A stretch of DNA of 13,483 bases from UBA6136 sp044351045 (GTDB lineage: Bacteria; Pseudomonadota; Gammaproteobacteria; Methylococcales; Methylococcaceae), in the NCBI GenBank assembly GCA_044351045.1, contig JBILGM010000063.1:1-13483 (forward strand), given 5' to 3'. A program made the position numbers and the translations under genes. Below, one piece after another: positions 6,319-13,483 of this stretch. The first letter of the stretch is position 1. Every line of letters begins with the position of its first letter. The notes beneath the pieces are model-generated. The model saw only the letters and a program-made list of their open reading frames with translations, was not told the DNA's origin and searched no databases.

Positions 6319-8189
6319 TGACAGAGACTGCTTCGAGTGCACGGGGCTGCCCTGCTGTAGCCGCCGTGGTGGTTACGTACCATCGGCCCCTTGAATTGCG
6401 CCAAGTGGTTGAGTCTTTGCTGGGTCAGACGCATCCGCCAGATCACATTATCATTCTTGACAACGGTGGCCCGGTCCGGGCGAACGAAATTCTGGCTGAG
6501 CAAGCCGATGCCCTGATCATCATTCATAGTGTGGTCAATCTCGGGGGTGCGGGCGGGTTTGCCAGGGGCTTATCGGAAGGACTGGGTCTCGCGGCCGACT
6601 GGGTTTGGTTGCTGGATGATGATGCGGTTCCTGAGGCTGACGCACTGGAGCAACTATTGCTGACGATACCCAGGCTTCCTGCGAATGCCGGGGTACTGGG
6701 TTGCGCCGTTATGGAGTTTGGCGATGTGGCCTTGCGGCATCGCAGACGCTTTAATCGTCGCACGGGCTGGGAAACCAGCGTGCCTCTCTCGTCGTATGGC
6801 AAAAGCCCGGTGGAAATCGACACCTGTTCCTTTGTCGGATTTCTGGTCCGCGCCGAGGCGGCGCGCCAGATTCCGCTACCCGCCGCCGATTTTTTTCTGG
6901 CTTATGACGATACCGATTATTCACTGAGGCTTCAGGATGCCGGCTGGCGACTTTGGCTGGTAGCCGACAGTGTGGTTGTCCACCTGCGGACATCGGATGC
7001 CAGATTGGGTACTAGCCCCTTTGGTAGCAAGCACTATTTGAATATTCGCAATCGACTCATCGTCAAGCGAGGTTATGCACAGTTCCGGTTGCTGGCGACC
7101 GTCGATGGAATAGCCTATGGACTGATGCTCTGGCTGCGGGCGGGGGGCTGGAAAAGCGCTGCGCAGCATCGCCTATTGCTCGGCTCCTTGCGAGATGGCA
7201 TTGCCGAAAAATTGGGGCCCGCACCGGCCCAACAGGTCACCACTCTGACGCCTAAGCCATGGGCCGAGGCAGCATCCTCCAGGGGAGTTATCATCATTCG
7301 CACGCAAGGCCAGCGTCCGCAACTTCTTTTGGAGGCCATTCACTCCGTCAGAGACCAAACCAATCCCCTGTCGGTAGTCCTGGTGGTTCACGGCGACAGC
7401 CAGGCTTTTTCGGCTGTTTCCAAGGCCATGGCTGAAGAGGTCTCGCTCGGCATCAAGATCTTGCATGCGCCAGACCTCTCTCGTACCCGCGGCTACCCTC
7501 TGAATGTAGGATTGAATCATGTCTGCGCGGAGGCCCGCTACACAGGGTTTGTGGCCTTTCTGGATGATGACGATGTTCTTTATCCCCGGTTTGGGGCTGC
7601 CATAGCGGACGCCCTCAAAATGCCATCGACAGATGTGGTGTACACGGCCAGCAACAAGCGGGCGTTAGGGGCACAGGCCGAGCCGGCATACCATCCTTTG
7701 CCCGTCGCGTGCCTTCTCCATGAAAACTTCATTCCCATCAATGCTTATGCCGTTCGGATCGATTCGCTGAGAGCTCATGGCGTAAAATTTGATGAGTCGC
7801 TGGAGGTTCTGGAAGACTGGAATTTTCTCCTCCGATTACTGGGCCACAGCTTCCGCTTTACACCGTTGTCGGAATATCTTTCCGAGTTTCGCCTGACCGG
7901 AGATGGCAACACCACCGACAAGCAAGACCAAGCGATGTGGGACAGGGCCTGGGAGGGTGTTCATGGTTACCTTGATGAGTTCTGGCAAAGCGCTGATGGA
8001 AGCGCGCTTGTCGCAGGGTTTTTTGACTTTGATTTTAGTAGCAGGCCACCATTGACGGCAGATGAGCAAAGGCGGCTAAACGAGACCGAACGCTTGTTGT
8101 GTGAGCATTATCCTGCAGAGGTCAGCCTGCAGCTATCCCAAAGACATGACCTTAGGTGCCCCTCTTCTCTTGATTCGCTTTCAAGGTGA
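6318..8189 (+). CDS. Two-domain GT2-GT2 glycosyltransferase, likely galactofuranosyltransferase
   Basis: A 623-residue protein with two GT-A domains. The first (about 12-300) begins AAVVVTYHRPLELRQVVESL and has VNLGGAGGFARGL and WVWLLDDDAVPEADAL with D100-D102, then YDDTDYSLRL (D197-D200) and VVVHL with the usual late histidine. This layout resembles COG1216 transferases, including galactofuranosyl- and rhamnosyltransferases such as GlfT1 and WbbL. The second domain (about 320-560) begins GVIIIRTQGQRPQLLLEAIH, has SRTRGYPLNVGLNHV and FVAFLDDDDVLYP with D416-D419, then LEVLEDWNFLLRLL. Both metal-binding acidic clusters look intact, so both halves may be active. It starts on the glf stop codon (TGATG), which supports galactofuranose as the donor of at least one half; that assignment is inference. 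The two domains could add two sugars in sequence or alternate linkages. Confidence 0.85.
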   Translation: MTETASSARGCPAVAAVVVTYHRPLELRQVVESLLGQTHPPDHIIILDNGGPVRANEILAEQADALIIIHSVVNLGGAGGFARGLSEGLGLAADWVWLLDDDAVPEADALEQLLLTIPRLPANAGVLGCAVMEFGDVALRHRRRFNRRTGWETSVPLSSYGKSPVEIDTCSFVGFLVRAEAARQIPLPAADFFLAYDDTDYSLRLQDAGWRLWLVADSVVVHLRTSDARLGTSPFGSKHYLNIRNRLIVKRGYAQFRLLATVDGIAYGLMLWLRAGGWKSAAQHRLLLGSLRDGIAEKLGPAPAQQVTTLTPKPWAEAASSRGVIIIRTQGQRPQLLLEAIHSVRDQTNPLSVVLVVHGDSQAFSAVSKAMAEEVSLGIKILHAPDLSRTRGYPLNVGLNHVCAEARYTGFVAFLDDDDVLYPRFGAAIADALKMPSTDVVYTASNKRALGAQAEPAYHPLPVACLLHENFIPINAYAVRIDSLRAHGVKFDESLEVLEDWNFLLRLLGHSFRFTPLSEYLSEFRLTGDGNTTDKQDQAMWDRAWEGVHGYLDEFWQSADGSALVAGFFDFDFSSRPPLTADEQRRLNETERLLCEHYPAEVSLQLSQRHDLRCPSSLDSLSR

Positions 8190-8235
8190 GATAGCCGTGA
8201 TAAAGGATAGCGACCCACCCACTAGTGAGGCTTTC

Positions 8236-8239
8236 AGGA
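8236..8239 (+). promoter_or_regulatory. Ribosome binding site for the coiled-coil gene
   Basis: AGGA six bases before the ATG at 8246. It decides in favour of this start over the in-frame GTG at 8225, which has no such site. Confidence 0.5.
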
Positions 8240-8245
8240 CCTAGC

Positions 8246-8974
8246 ATGAAGGAGCTTGAAGCAAACTCGGGTGAGTCTGGCAGGACCGAGCTTGGCCGGT
8301 GTCTGAGACGTTGTGACGAGCTTGAGGCCCGGCTTGGGCATGCTCTCGAAGAGCAGGGTCGTATTCGTCAGGGGCTTCAATCGAGGCTGCTGGAAAATCA
8401 GGAGGCACATCGGCGTGAACTGCTCGAGATCGACAAAAAAATGGAGCAGGAAAAGCTGGATTTGCGGTCTCAACTGCAGGAGGCGCAGGGCCTGATCCAA
8501 GCCATCCATAAGGACTATCAGCAGACCAGCCAAGAACTGCAATCAAGAGTTGCCGATGCGGAAACGACGGTCATGGCTCTGAGTCAGCAAGTGCAGGATG
8601 CGAAAACGACAGTCATAGAACTGACTCAGCAATTACAGGATGCGGAAACGACAGTCATAGAACTGACTCAGCAATTACAGGATGCCGAAACGACGATCAC
8701 GGCTCTGAGGCGGGGGGCGCAGGGTGCGCAAACGACTGCCACAGAACTGACCCAGCAATTACAGGATGCGAAGAGGACCATCACAGCACAAAGTCAGCAA
8801 TTGGTTGAGCGTCAGTCAGATCTGAAGTTTTCCGAGAATCAACTCAATCAAGTGCGGCATCGATTTGATTCAACCTTGGATGAATTGAATGGGGTTTATC
8901 GGTCATTATCCTGGCGAATCACCGCCCCGCTGCGTTGGCTGCGTCGTCCCTTCCATCGTCAGGGTGCTCAGTGA
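8246..8974 (+). CDS. Coiled-coil repeat protein with SWRITAPLR tail, glycan-cluster associated
   Basis: A 242-residue protein with no recognisable catalytic domain; function unknown. Nearly all of residues about 20-205 is rich in E, Q, K, R, A and L with heptad spacing, predicting a long coiled coil. Residues 102-185 are six 14-residue repeats of the type LQDAETTVIELTQQ, with hydrophobic residues at positions 1, 4, 8 and 11, exactly two heptads per repeat. The C-terminal end, about 214-235, reads LNGVYRSLSWRITAPLRWL plus RRPFHR. SWRITAPLR-type tails recur at the ends of many bacterial glycosyltransferases and polysaccharide-cluster proteins; the basic, tryptophan-rich tail could contact membrane or partners. 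No signal peptide or transmembrane helix is seen. It lies between the GT2-GT2 gene and the DUF707 gene. A scaffold or ruler for glycan assembly is plausible but unproven. An in-frame GTG at 8225 would add seven residues. Confidence 0.85.
   Translation: MKELEANSGESGRTELGRCLRRCDELEARLGHALEEQGRIRQGLQSRLLENQEAHRRELLEIDKKMEQEKLDLRSQLQEAQGLIQAIHKDYQQTSQELQSRVADAETTVMALSQQVQDAKTTVIELTQQLQDAETTVIELTQQLQDAETTITALRRGAQGAQTTATELTQQLQDAKRTITAQSQQLVERQSDLKFSENQLNQVRHRFDSTLDELNGVYRSLSWRITAPLRWLRRPFHRQGAQ
8549..8800 (+). repeat. Six in-frame 42-base tandem repeats
   Basis: Six contiguous 42-base units start at 8549, 8591, 8633, 8675, 8717 and 8759 and encode the 14-residue coiled-coil repeats. The block 8604-8643 is identical, base for base, to 8646-8685, so at least one duplication is recent. 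Outer units are more diverged: unit 4 ends in LRRG and unit 5 reads AQGAQTTATELTQQ. Unit length is a multiple of three, so gain or loss of units keeps the frame. Confidence 0.93.
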
Positions 8975-9036
8975 TGCGGTATGACAGGTGCCTGTTTTGC
9001 CCGCTGGCGCTTACCTGATGCAATCCCCCCATTCAA

Positions 9037-10230
9037 ATGCCGAACCCGTGGGAAAGGATGCTTGAGCAAAAGACAGCGTTTGATCTCGCCCGGAGACTCT
9101 TCGACGCCGATTGGTATCTGTCTCAGAATCCCGATGTCGCCCGCGCAGGGCTCGATCCTTTGCTTCATTACCTTGAACGGGGGGCTTGGGAGAGGCGGGA
9201 TCCTAATCCTTTGTTCGACAGCCATTGGTATCTGAGCCAGTTTCCTGAGGTTGCGGGTAGCGGGATCAACCCCCTCCTTCATTATCTGACAGAGGGTGCA
9301 GGGCTGTTGCATGATCCACATCCCCTAATCGATACGCGGACTTATTTGCGGATCTGTGGTCGTTTGCCGGTGGGAATGACCCCGCTGGAATTGTTTCTGG
9401 CAAGCGACAAATCGGCCCTGGCGGGGGCTTATCGTTCAGTGGAGGCCCTGCAACAAACTCAACAACGCTTTCTTGACAGTGTCACCGTAGAAGTGCTTCG
9501 CGATGATCGCAGGGCACCGGCTCGATGGGCTGTTTTTCTGCAATGCGGAAGACCCTCCTTGCATGAACAATGGTTAACATCATCCAGCAAGCCCTGGCAT
9601 CTGATCGCCAATTTTTATGATGACGCTTATCACCGCGGCATTCATGCCGATATGGTGTTGGTGCAGAGCCAGGGGACCAAATTTACAGCGATCCATCGGC
9701 TTATGGAGGGGCGGCCGGGTTTCTTTGAGCCCTATGACTATGTGCTCTTTCTCGATGACGACATTCTCGTCAGCGAGGATCAGCTCACTCGGCTGTTTGA
9801 GCTGGTCCAGACGTTGAACCTGAAGCTCGCGCAGCCGGCCTTACGCCACGAATCAGCTCATACCTGGCCGGTGGTGGTCGAGCAAGCGGGATCGATTGGA
9901 CGCTACTTGAATACCGTCGAGATCATGATGCCGGTCGTTTCCCGTGAAGCCCTCAATCTGGGCGCGTATCTCCTCGGTCGCACCATCAGCGGCTGGGGCC
10001 TTGATTTTGCCCTTGGACAGGAAGTCAGCCGTGCCTTCGGCCGACAACAGATAGCTGTAATTGACTCAATCAGTCTCCTCCATGCAAAAACAATAGATAT
10101 CGATCAGGGTAGTTACTACCGAATGCTCCGCAATGCCGGCCTGAGTGCTCTCGTCGAAGAAAGAGTCATTGGACTGGCCTTTGGCGCATGTGGTCCAATA
10201 GATTTGGAGAAAAATACCCCGATGAATTAG
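9037..10230 (+). CDS. DUF707 glycosyltransferase-like protein with N-terminal WYL/NPDV repeats
   Basis: A 397-residue two-part protein. The N-terminal ~105 residues hold two full repeats and the start of a third, with a 38-residue period: F22-D-A-D-W-Y-L-S-Q-N-P-D-V, then LDPLLHYLERGA and RDPNPLFD; F60-D-S-H-W-Y-L-S-Q-F-P-E-V, then INPLLHYLTEGA; and I98-D-T-R-T-Y-L. Such repeats are often fused to glycosyltransferases in polysaccharide clusters; their role is not established. From about 165 on it resembles DUF707: AVFLQCGRPSLHEQWL, KPWHLIANFYDD, DYVLFLDDDILVSEDQLTRL with D240-D242, and ISGWGLDFALGQ, ending with LHAKTIDIDQGSYYRML. The acidic triad and layout suggest a GT-A-like nucleotide-sugar fold, but no activity is known to me for bacterial members. 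The start is uncertain: no good ribosome site precedes 9037, and an ATG at 9058 is the alternative. An upstream in-frame stop at 9016-9018 limits it. Confidence 0.82.
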   Translation: MPNPWERMLEQKTAFDLARRLFDADWYLSQNPDVARAGLDPLLHYLERGAWERRDPNPLFDSHWYLSQFPEVAGSGINPLLHYLTEGAGLLHDPHPLIDTRTYLRICGRLPVGMTPLELFLASDKSALAGAYRSVEALQQTQQRFLDSVTVEVLRDDRRAPARWAVFLQCGRPSLHEQWLTSSSKPWHLIANFYDDAYHRGIHADMVLVQSQGTKFTAIHRLMEGRPGFFEPYDYVLFLDDDILVSEDQLTRLFELVQTLNLKLAQPALRHESAHTWPVVVEQAGSIGRYLNTVEIMMPVVSREALNLGAYLLGRTISGWGLDFALGQEVSRAFGRQQIAVIDSISLLHAKTIDIDQGSYYRMLRNAGLSALVEERVIGLAFGACGPIDLEKNTPMN

Positions 10231-10283
10231 CCTGGCGCTATGTTCCGCTTTGAAAACCCGTTCAATATCCCTGCCGCTTCCAC

Positions 10284-10287
10284 GGAA
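10284..10287 (+). promoter_or_regulatory. Ribosome binding site deciding the second GT2 paralogue start
   Basis: GGAA seven bases before the ATG at 10295. It supports this ATG over the in-frame TTG at 10250. Confidence 0.45.
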
Positions 10288-10294
10288 TAAAAAC

Positions 10295-11518
10295 ATGACC
10301 CCGGTATCAAGTCCGCCTTCGCATCAATCAGCGATGGTGCCCCAGAGTGAGGCTGCATACAAAGTTATCCATGACAGCCGAGTTGCTGAAAGCCATTCCG
10401 CTGAAGTCAGTCTGATCATACCTGTCTACAACGTCGCACCTTATCTGGAGGAATGCCTGGCGGGGGTGTTTGCGATGACCGCCACGGTAAGGCTTGAAAT
10501 AATCATTATTGATGATGGCTCAACCGATGGCTCAGGGCAGCGGGTCAGTGATTTGCTGGCAAAGCATCTGCCGGCTGGCGTGCTTTATGCCCGGCAGCAC
10601 AATCAAGGGTTATCGGCGGTTCGCAATCTGGGTGTCAGCCTGGCCAGTGGCAACTATATCGGCTTCCTTGACAGCGATGACCTGATGTCGGTCGGGGCAA
10701 TGCGCTGCATGCTTGATTTTGCCCGCGAAAATGATTGCGATGTGATGTTGGGCAGGAGCGTGGTATTCGACTCAAAGAGCGATTCTGTAACACCCTTTTA
10801 TGACGAATGGGTTTGGTGGCGCCTTTTGGGCCACTCGCCCAGCCGGGTCATCTCCCGACACGAGGAGCCCACTCTGTTTCTCCTGGAGCCAAATGCCAAT
10901 TATCGGCTGGTTCGCCGTGATTTCTTTATCCGGAATGGGCTGCATTATCCGGTGGGGAAGCTATTTGAGGATCCGCCCGTCCACTACAAGATGCTGGCGA
11001 TGTCGGCCCGTACGGGCCTATTGGATGTCACTTACTACTGGTACAGGGTCAATCGGCCAGGAAAGATCACGGCTGAACGGAGCCAAAGGCGCTTCGACAT
11101 ACTGGATGTAGCCCGAGAGGTTTTTGATACCCTCGGCAACATGCATGTCACCCCGGAGGAGGGTGCCGCAATCCTCTATGGGCTAACCCGTATCGTCTGG
11201 TGGTGCGGTACGATGACGCTGCCAAAGCAGCGTAGCGACTACTTCGAACAAGCCTGCACGACATTCAAAGGCTATGCCCCGGTCGCCTGGGTCAACCGCT
11301 TTGGATTGCTCCGCTTCCCCGACGAAATTTTACATTTGGTGTTGGGGGCGATCATGCGCGGGGACGTCGATCGGTTGGTCCGTCTTTCATTTGGTCAGAG
11401 AGCCCCTATTAAGTCCTTCTTTTTCCTGCTCAAAATTGGGCGCAAGGATTTGGTTGTGCGGCGGCTGAAAGAGGCCGGGTCACGCCAATTTGTGAAAGTT
11501 CGCAAATTGATGAGGTAA
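10295..11518 (+). CDS. GT2 family glycosyltransferase (second of two paralogues)
   Basis: Predicted cytoplasmic GT-A glycosyltransferase of 407 residues; substrate unknown. After a polar, serine-rich lead of about 40 residues it has VSLIIPVYNVAPYLEECLAG, LEIIIIDDGSTDGS (D73-D74) and NQGLSAVRNLGVSLASGNYI, then FLDSDD (D126-D129). Later come PNANYRLVRRDFF, LFEDPPVHYKML and YWYRVNRPGKITAERSQRRF. The order and spacing match the transferase at 3955-5109 almost without gaps, so the two are duplicates within the cluster. It differs from that copy mainly in the longer N-terminal lead and the C-terminal ~120 residues, which may confer different acceptor use. The next gene begins six bases after its stop, and that gene's ribosome site overlaps this gene's end. 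Confidence 0.88.
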   Translation: MTPVSSPPSHQSAMVPQSEAAYKVIHDSRVAESHSAEVSLIIPVYNVAPYLEECLAGVFAMTATVRLEIIIIDDGSTDGSGQRVSDLLAKHLPAGVLYARQHNQGLSAVRNLGVSLASGNYIGFLDSDDLMSVGAMRCMLDFARENDCDVMLGRSVVFDSKSDSVTPFYDEWVWWRLLGHSPSRVISRHEEPTLFLLEPNANYRLVRRDFFIRNGLHYPVGKLFEDPPVHYKMLAMSARTGLLDVTYYWYRVNRPGKITAERSQRRFDILDVAREVFDTLGNMHVTPEEGAAILYGLTRIVWWCGTMTLPKQRSDYFEQACTTFKGYAPVAWVNRFGLLRFPDEILHLVLGAIMRGDVDRLVRLSFGQRAPIKSFFFLLKIGRKDLVVRRLKEAGSRQFVKVRKLMR

Positions 11519-11524
11519 ACCGGT

Positions 11525-13075
11525 ATGGATTTGGTTACACGACATATTCTCACCCATATTTCTTCTCAGGTACCTCGTTCACTATTGGATGGAGATCGCT
11601 GGCGTATTGATAACAGTTTTTTTGGACCCTACCTGCTAACCGGCACATTTGCGGGTTCCTCGATCATATTCGGTGGGAGGTCAGGGCTACTTGGCCTGGA
11701 GCTCGCCCATCGCAATCCAAGGCAAAGGGTTTACATTGTTGAGCGGGACGCGACCTTGCGTGAAGCGATCACCGAGTCGTCCCATCATCTTGGCACGTTC
11801 AACCTCGTTATCGCTTCGTCCCCTGATGAATGTATTTCACAAACGACATCATCTGGAGAGGCGCTGGGGCTGGTCTGCATTGAACGGGAATGGTTTAGTC
11901 GCGAACTGCTACAAAGGCTGGCTCAAGAAACCCAAATAGAAACACTGGTGGGCGAGTTTGACGAGTGGATGGCCAATCCATTATGGCTGCACCGGCAGAG
12001 CCGTCGTATGTCGCAGCGTTTTCATTGGCATAACGCCACGCTAAATTTGCCTATGGCCGGAAAAGCCTTTGACGGACCTGATGTCAGCGTCGTAGTCCCT
12101 GCTTACGGCATAGAAAATTATATTGACCAATGCGTGGAAAGTCTGGTCAGCCAGACGTTGGAGGACATTGACATCATCATTGTCGATGATGGAGCGAAGG
12201 ATCGTTCCGGCCAGTTGGCTGACGAGTGGGCCAGGCGTGATTCGCGAGTTCGCGTAATCCATCAGCCGAATGCAGGATGCGCGGCGGCTCGCTCCAATGG
12301 CCTTAAAGCCGCCACCGGCATGTTCGTGGGTTTGGTCGATGGTGATGACTGGGTTGACCCCCCCATGTTTCAAGCCTTGGCGGAATCAACCGTTCGTTAC
12401 ACCAGCGACATTGCACAGTGTGGTTATCGTCATTGTTATGACAGTGATGGTACCTGGCTGGATGAGCCGGAGCATTTCTCGCTGACTCACCGATTGGGGG
12501 AAGGTAACGGACTGATTGCCAATCCCAGGGATTTAATTGCCGGGCGGCCTACTATCTGGCGCCGCATCTACCGCCATGACTTTTTGACGGATCATGGTAT
12601 CGACTTTCCGACGGCTATCCGGCGATTCGATGATTTGCCCTTCCATTTCATGACGCTGGCTCTCGCGGAGCGGCTGTCAGTCGTCAATGCCTGCTATTAC
12701 AACTACCGACAGCAGCGCCCAGGGCAGGATATCGGTGTCGTTGATCAACGCTTGAATGTCCATTTTCCTATCTTCCGTGTATTAAAGGAGTTCGTTAATC
12801 AGCACCATTCCCGTGATCTGGAGGATAAGCTGATCATGACTCAGGTAGCCTCACACAAGTGGGCCCTGTCAGTGATTGAGCGTGACTTGGTGAAGGATTA
12901 TCGTCTGGCTGCCAAATATGATCTTTTTGGGGATAGTGTCACGCTCACGGACCAAGAAATCCTTGATGTCATCCGCCGCCATAACCGTCGCCAGACGTGG
13001 TGGGCCAGATCAACCCTGCGTCAGATAGGTTCAGGTGAGAATGCATGGAGCAAGATCAAGGATTATGCAAAATAA
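11525..13075 (+). CDS. GT2 glycosyltransferase with unusual N-terminal domain
   Basis: A 516-residue protein in two parts. Residues 1 to about 175 are not a GT domain: SSIIFGGRSGLLGLELAHRN followed by QRVYIVERD looks like a Rossmann-type beta-alpha-beta start, loosely like FkbM or other SAM-methyltransferase folds, but a proper glycine-rich SAM motif is not evident, so activity is doubtful. Residues about 186-420 are a GT2 domain: VSVVVPAYGIENYIDQCVES, IDIIIVDDGAKDRSG (D221-D222), NAGCAAARSNGLKAATGMFV and LVDGDDWVDP (D272-D275), then RRFDDLPFHFMTLALAE and YYNYRQQRPGQDIG, a layout also seen in the two paralogous GT2s of this cluster. The start is supported by GAGG at 11512-11515, nine bases before the ATG and overlapping the preceding gene's end. 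It is the last gene in the run; substrate is unknown. Confidence 0.86.
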   Translation: MDLVTRHILTHISSQVPRSLLDGDRWRIDNSFFGPYLLTGTFAGSSIIFGGRSGLLGLELAHRNPRQRVYIVERDATLREAITESSHHLGTFNLVIASSPDECISQTTSSGEALGLVCIEREWFSRELLQRLAQETQIETLVGEFDEWMANPLWLHRQSRRMSQRFHWHNATLNLPMAGKAFDGPDVSVVVPAYGIENYIDQCVESLVSQTLEDIDIIIVDDGAKDRSGQLADEWARRDSRVRVIHQPNAGCAAARSNGLKAATGMFVGLVDGDDWVDPPMFQALAESTVRYTSDIAQCGYRHCYDSDGTWLDEPEHFSLTHRLGEGNGLIANPRDLIAGRPTIWRRIYRHDFLTDHGIDFPTAIRRFDDLPFHFMTLALAERLSVVNACYYNYRQQRPGQDIGVVDQRLNVHFPIFRVLKEFVNQHHSRDLEDKLIMTQVASHKWALSVIERDLVKDYRLAAKYDLFGDSVTLTDQEILDVIRRHNRRQTWWARSTLRQIGSGENAWSKIKDYAK

Positions 13076-13483
13076 ATGCAGATCGCTGATTGATTGCTTC
13101 TTTTGCTGAGGTCTGCCGCAGCGCTTGGACGGGCTCAGGGCAAATGGGAAGCCGCAGCGCAGCGGGTGGGTTGTGGTGAGTCCGGCTAATCAAATGGTCT
13201 GGGTAGGGTAACCCTGATGGGGTTTCACCAGTGTTCTGCACCTCAAACTACCCACCCCGTGCCCATTCCCAGAGATCCTTCACTCCCGATGGTCGTTCAG
13301 GATGACACAAACAACCCTGTCGTCCTGAGCCCCGCGAAGGGCCCCAAGCTATCGGCACCGTCGGGCCTCACAGGCAGTGGCCTGAGATCCTGCACTCCCG
13401 ATGGTCGTTTAGGATGACACAAACAACCCTGTCGTCCTGAGTGAAACGAAGGACCTCAGGCTATCGGCACCGTCCGACCTCAC
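13076..13483. other. Gene-free region after the glycosyltransferase cluster
   Basis: No convincing coding frame was found on either strand. The left half has three weak hairpins: GCAGATC at 13078-13084 with GGTCTGC at 13110-13116 (one wobble pair, long loop); a GC-rich stem around 13152-13165; and AACCC at 13210-13214 with GGGTT at 13220-13224. None is followed by a T-run, so none can be called an intrinsic terminator, although the operon must end somewhere here. The right half is the 112-base tandem repeat listed separately. Confidence 0.6.
13272..13483. repeat. 112-base tandem repeat with internal hairpin, REP-like, running off the window
   Basis: Copy 1 is 13272-13383 and copy 2 is 13384-13483, cut by the edge. 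Three separate anchor words recur at an offset of exactly 112 bases. Each copy contains a hairpin: in copy 1 TCAGGATGACA (13297-13307) pairs with TGTCGTCCTGA (13318-13328) around a 10-base loop, and in copy 2 the arms are 13409-13419 and 13430-13440. In copy 1 outer arms CCTTC (13277-13281) and GAAGG (13336-13340) can also pair. The words CATCCTGA and GAAGGATC on the arms resemble a widespread family of intergenic hairpin repeats in bacteria. Confidence 0.85.

Noticed and set aside
5683..6342. Long minus-strand open frame of 219 codons
   Set aside because: Antisense to glf and explained by it.
8974..9018. Short frame starting on the coiled-coil gene's stop codon (TGATG)
   Set aside because: It encodes only 14 residues or so before a stop and shows no recognisable feature.
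13078..13116. Possible intrinsic terminator after the last glycosyltransferase
   Set aside because: The stem is seven pairs with a wobble and a 25-base loop, and no T-run follows.
13272..13483. CRISPR array
   Set aside because: The repeated unit is about 112 bases with near-identical sequence throughout and no unique spacers.

Overview
The window reads as part of a proteobacterial, most likely gammaproteobacterial, chromosome. The reasons are an rlmJ-type 23S rRNA methyltransferase, a hemW gene, a DUF58-DUF4381 pair of the MoxR-associated kind, and a moderately GC-rich composition. No rRNA, tRNA, CRISPR array, integrase or transposase was seen. Genus cannot be decided from this sequence.

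Left part (1-2327). On the minus strand lie the 5' part of rlmJ, cut by the window edge, and a small toxin-antitoxin module: an intact ribbon-helix-helix antitoxin followed by a RelE-like toxin broken by a frameshift. On the plus strand, diverging from the antitoxin, is hemW.

Middle (2517-3958). Two genes of a MoxR/Bat operon remain, a DUF58 protein and a DUF4381 membrane protein. Neither the MoxR ATPase that normally precedes them nor the von Willebrand factor A (BatA/BatB) and BatD genes that normally follow are present. The DUF4381 stop codon overlaps the start of a glycosyltransferase.

Right part (3955-13075). Seven closely packed plus-strand genes form a surface-polysaccharide cluster. 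They are a GT2 glycosyltransferase, UDP-galactopyranose mutase (glf), a two-domain GT2-GT2 protein starting on the glf stop codon, a coiled-coil protein with six 14-residue repeats and a SWRITAPLR tail, a DUF707 protein with N-terminal WYL/NPDV repeats, a second GT2 paralogous to the first, and a GT2 with an unusual N-terminal domain. glf makes UDP-galactofuranose, so the glycan very probably contains galactofuranose. No Wzx, Wzy, Wzm/Wzt, Wzz or priming transferase is in view, so the cluster probably continues outside or is completed elsewhere.

The last 408 bases carry no gene. They hold short inverted repeats and two copies of a 112-base tandem repeat with an internal hairpin, running off the right edge.

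The best candidate for something little described is the coiled-coil repeat protein at 8246-8974. It has no catalytic domain, sits among glycosyltransferases, and could be a scaffold or length ruler for glycan assembly.
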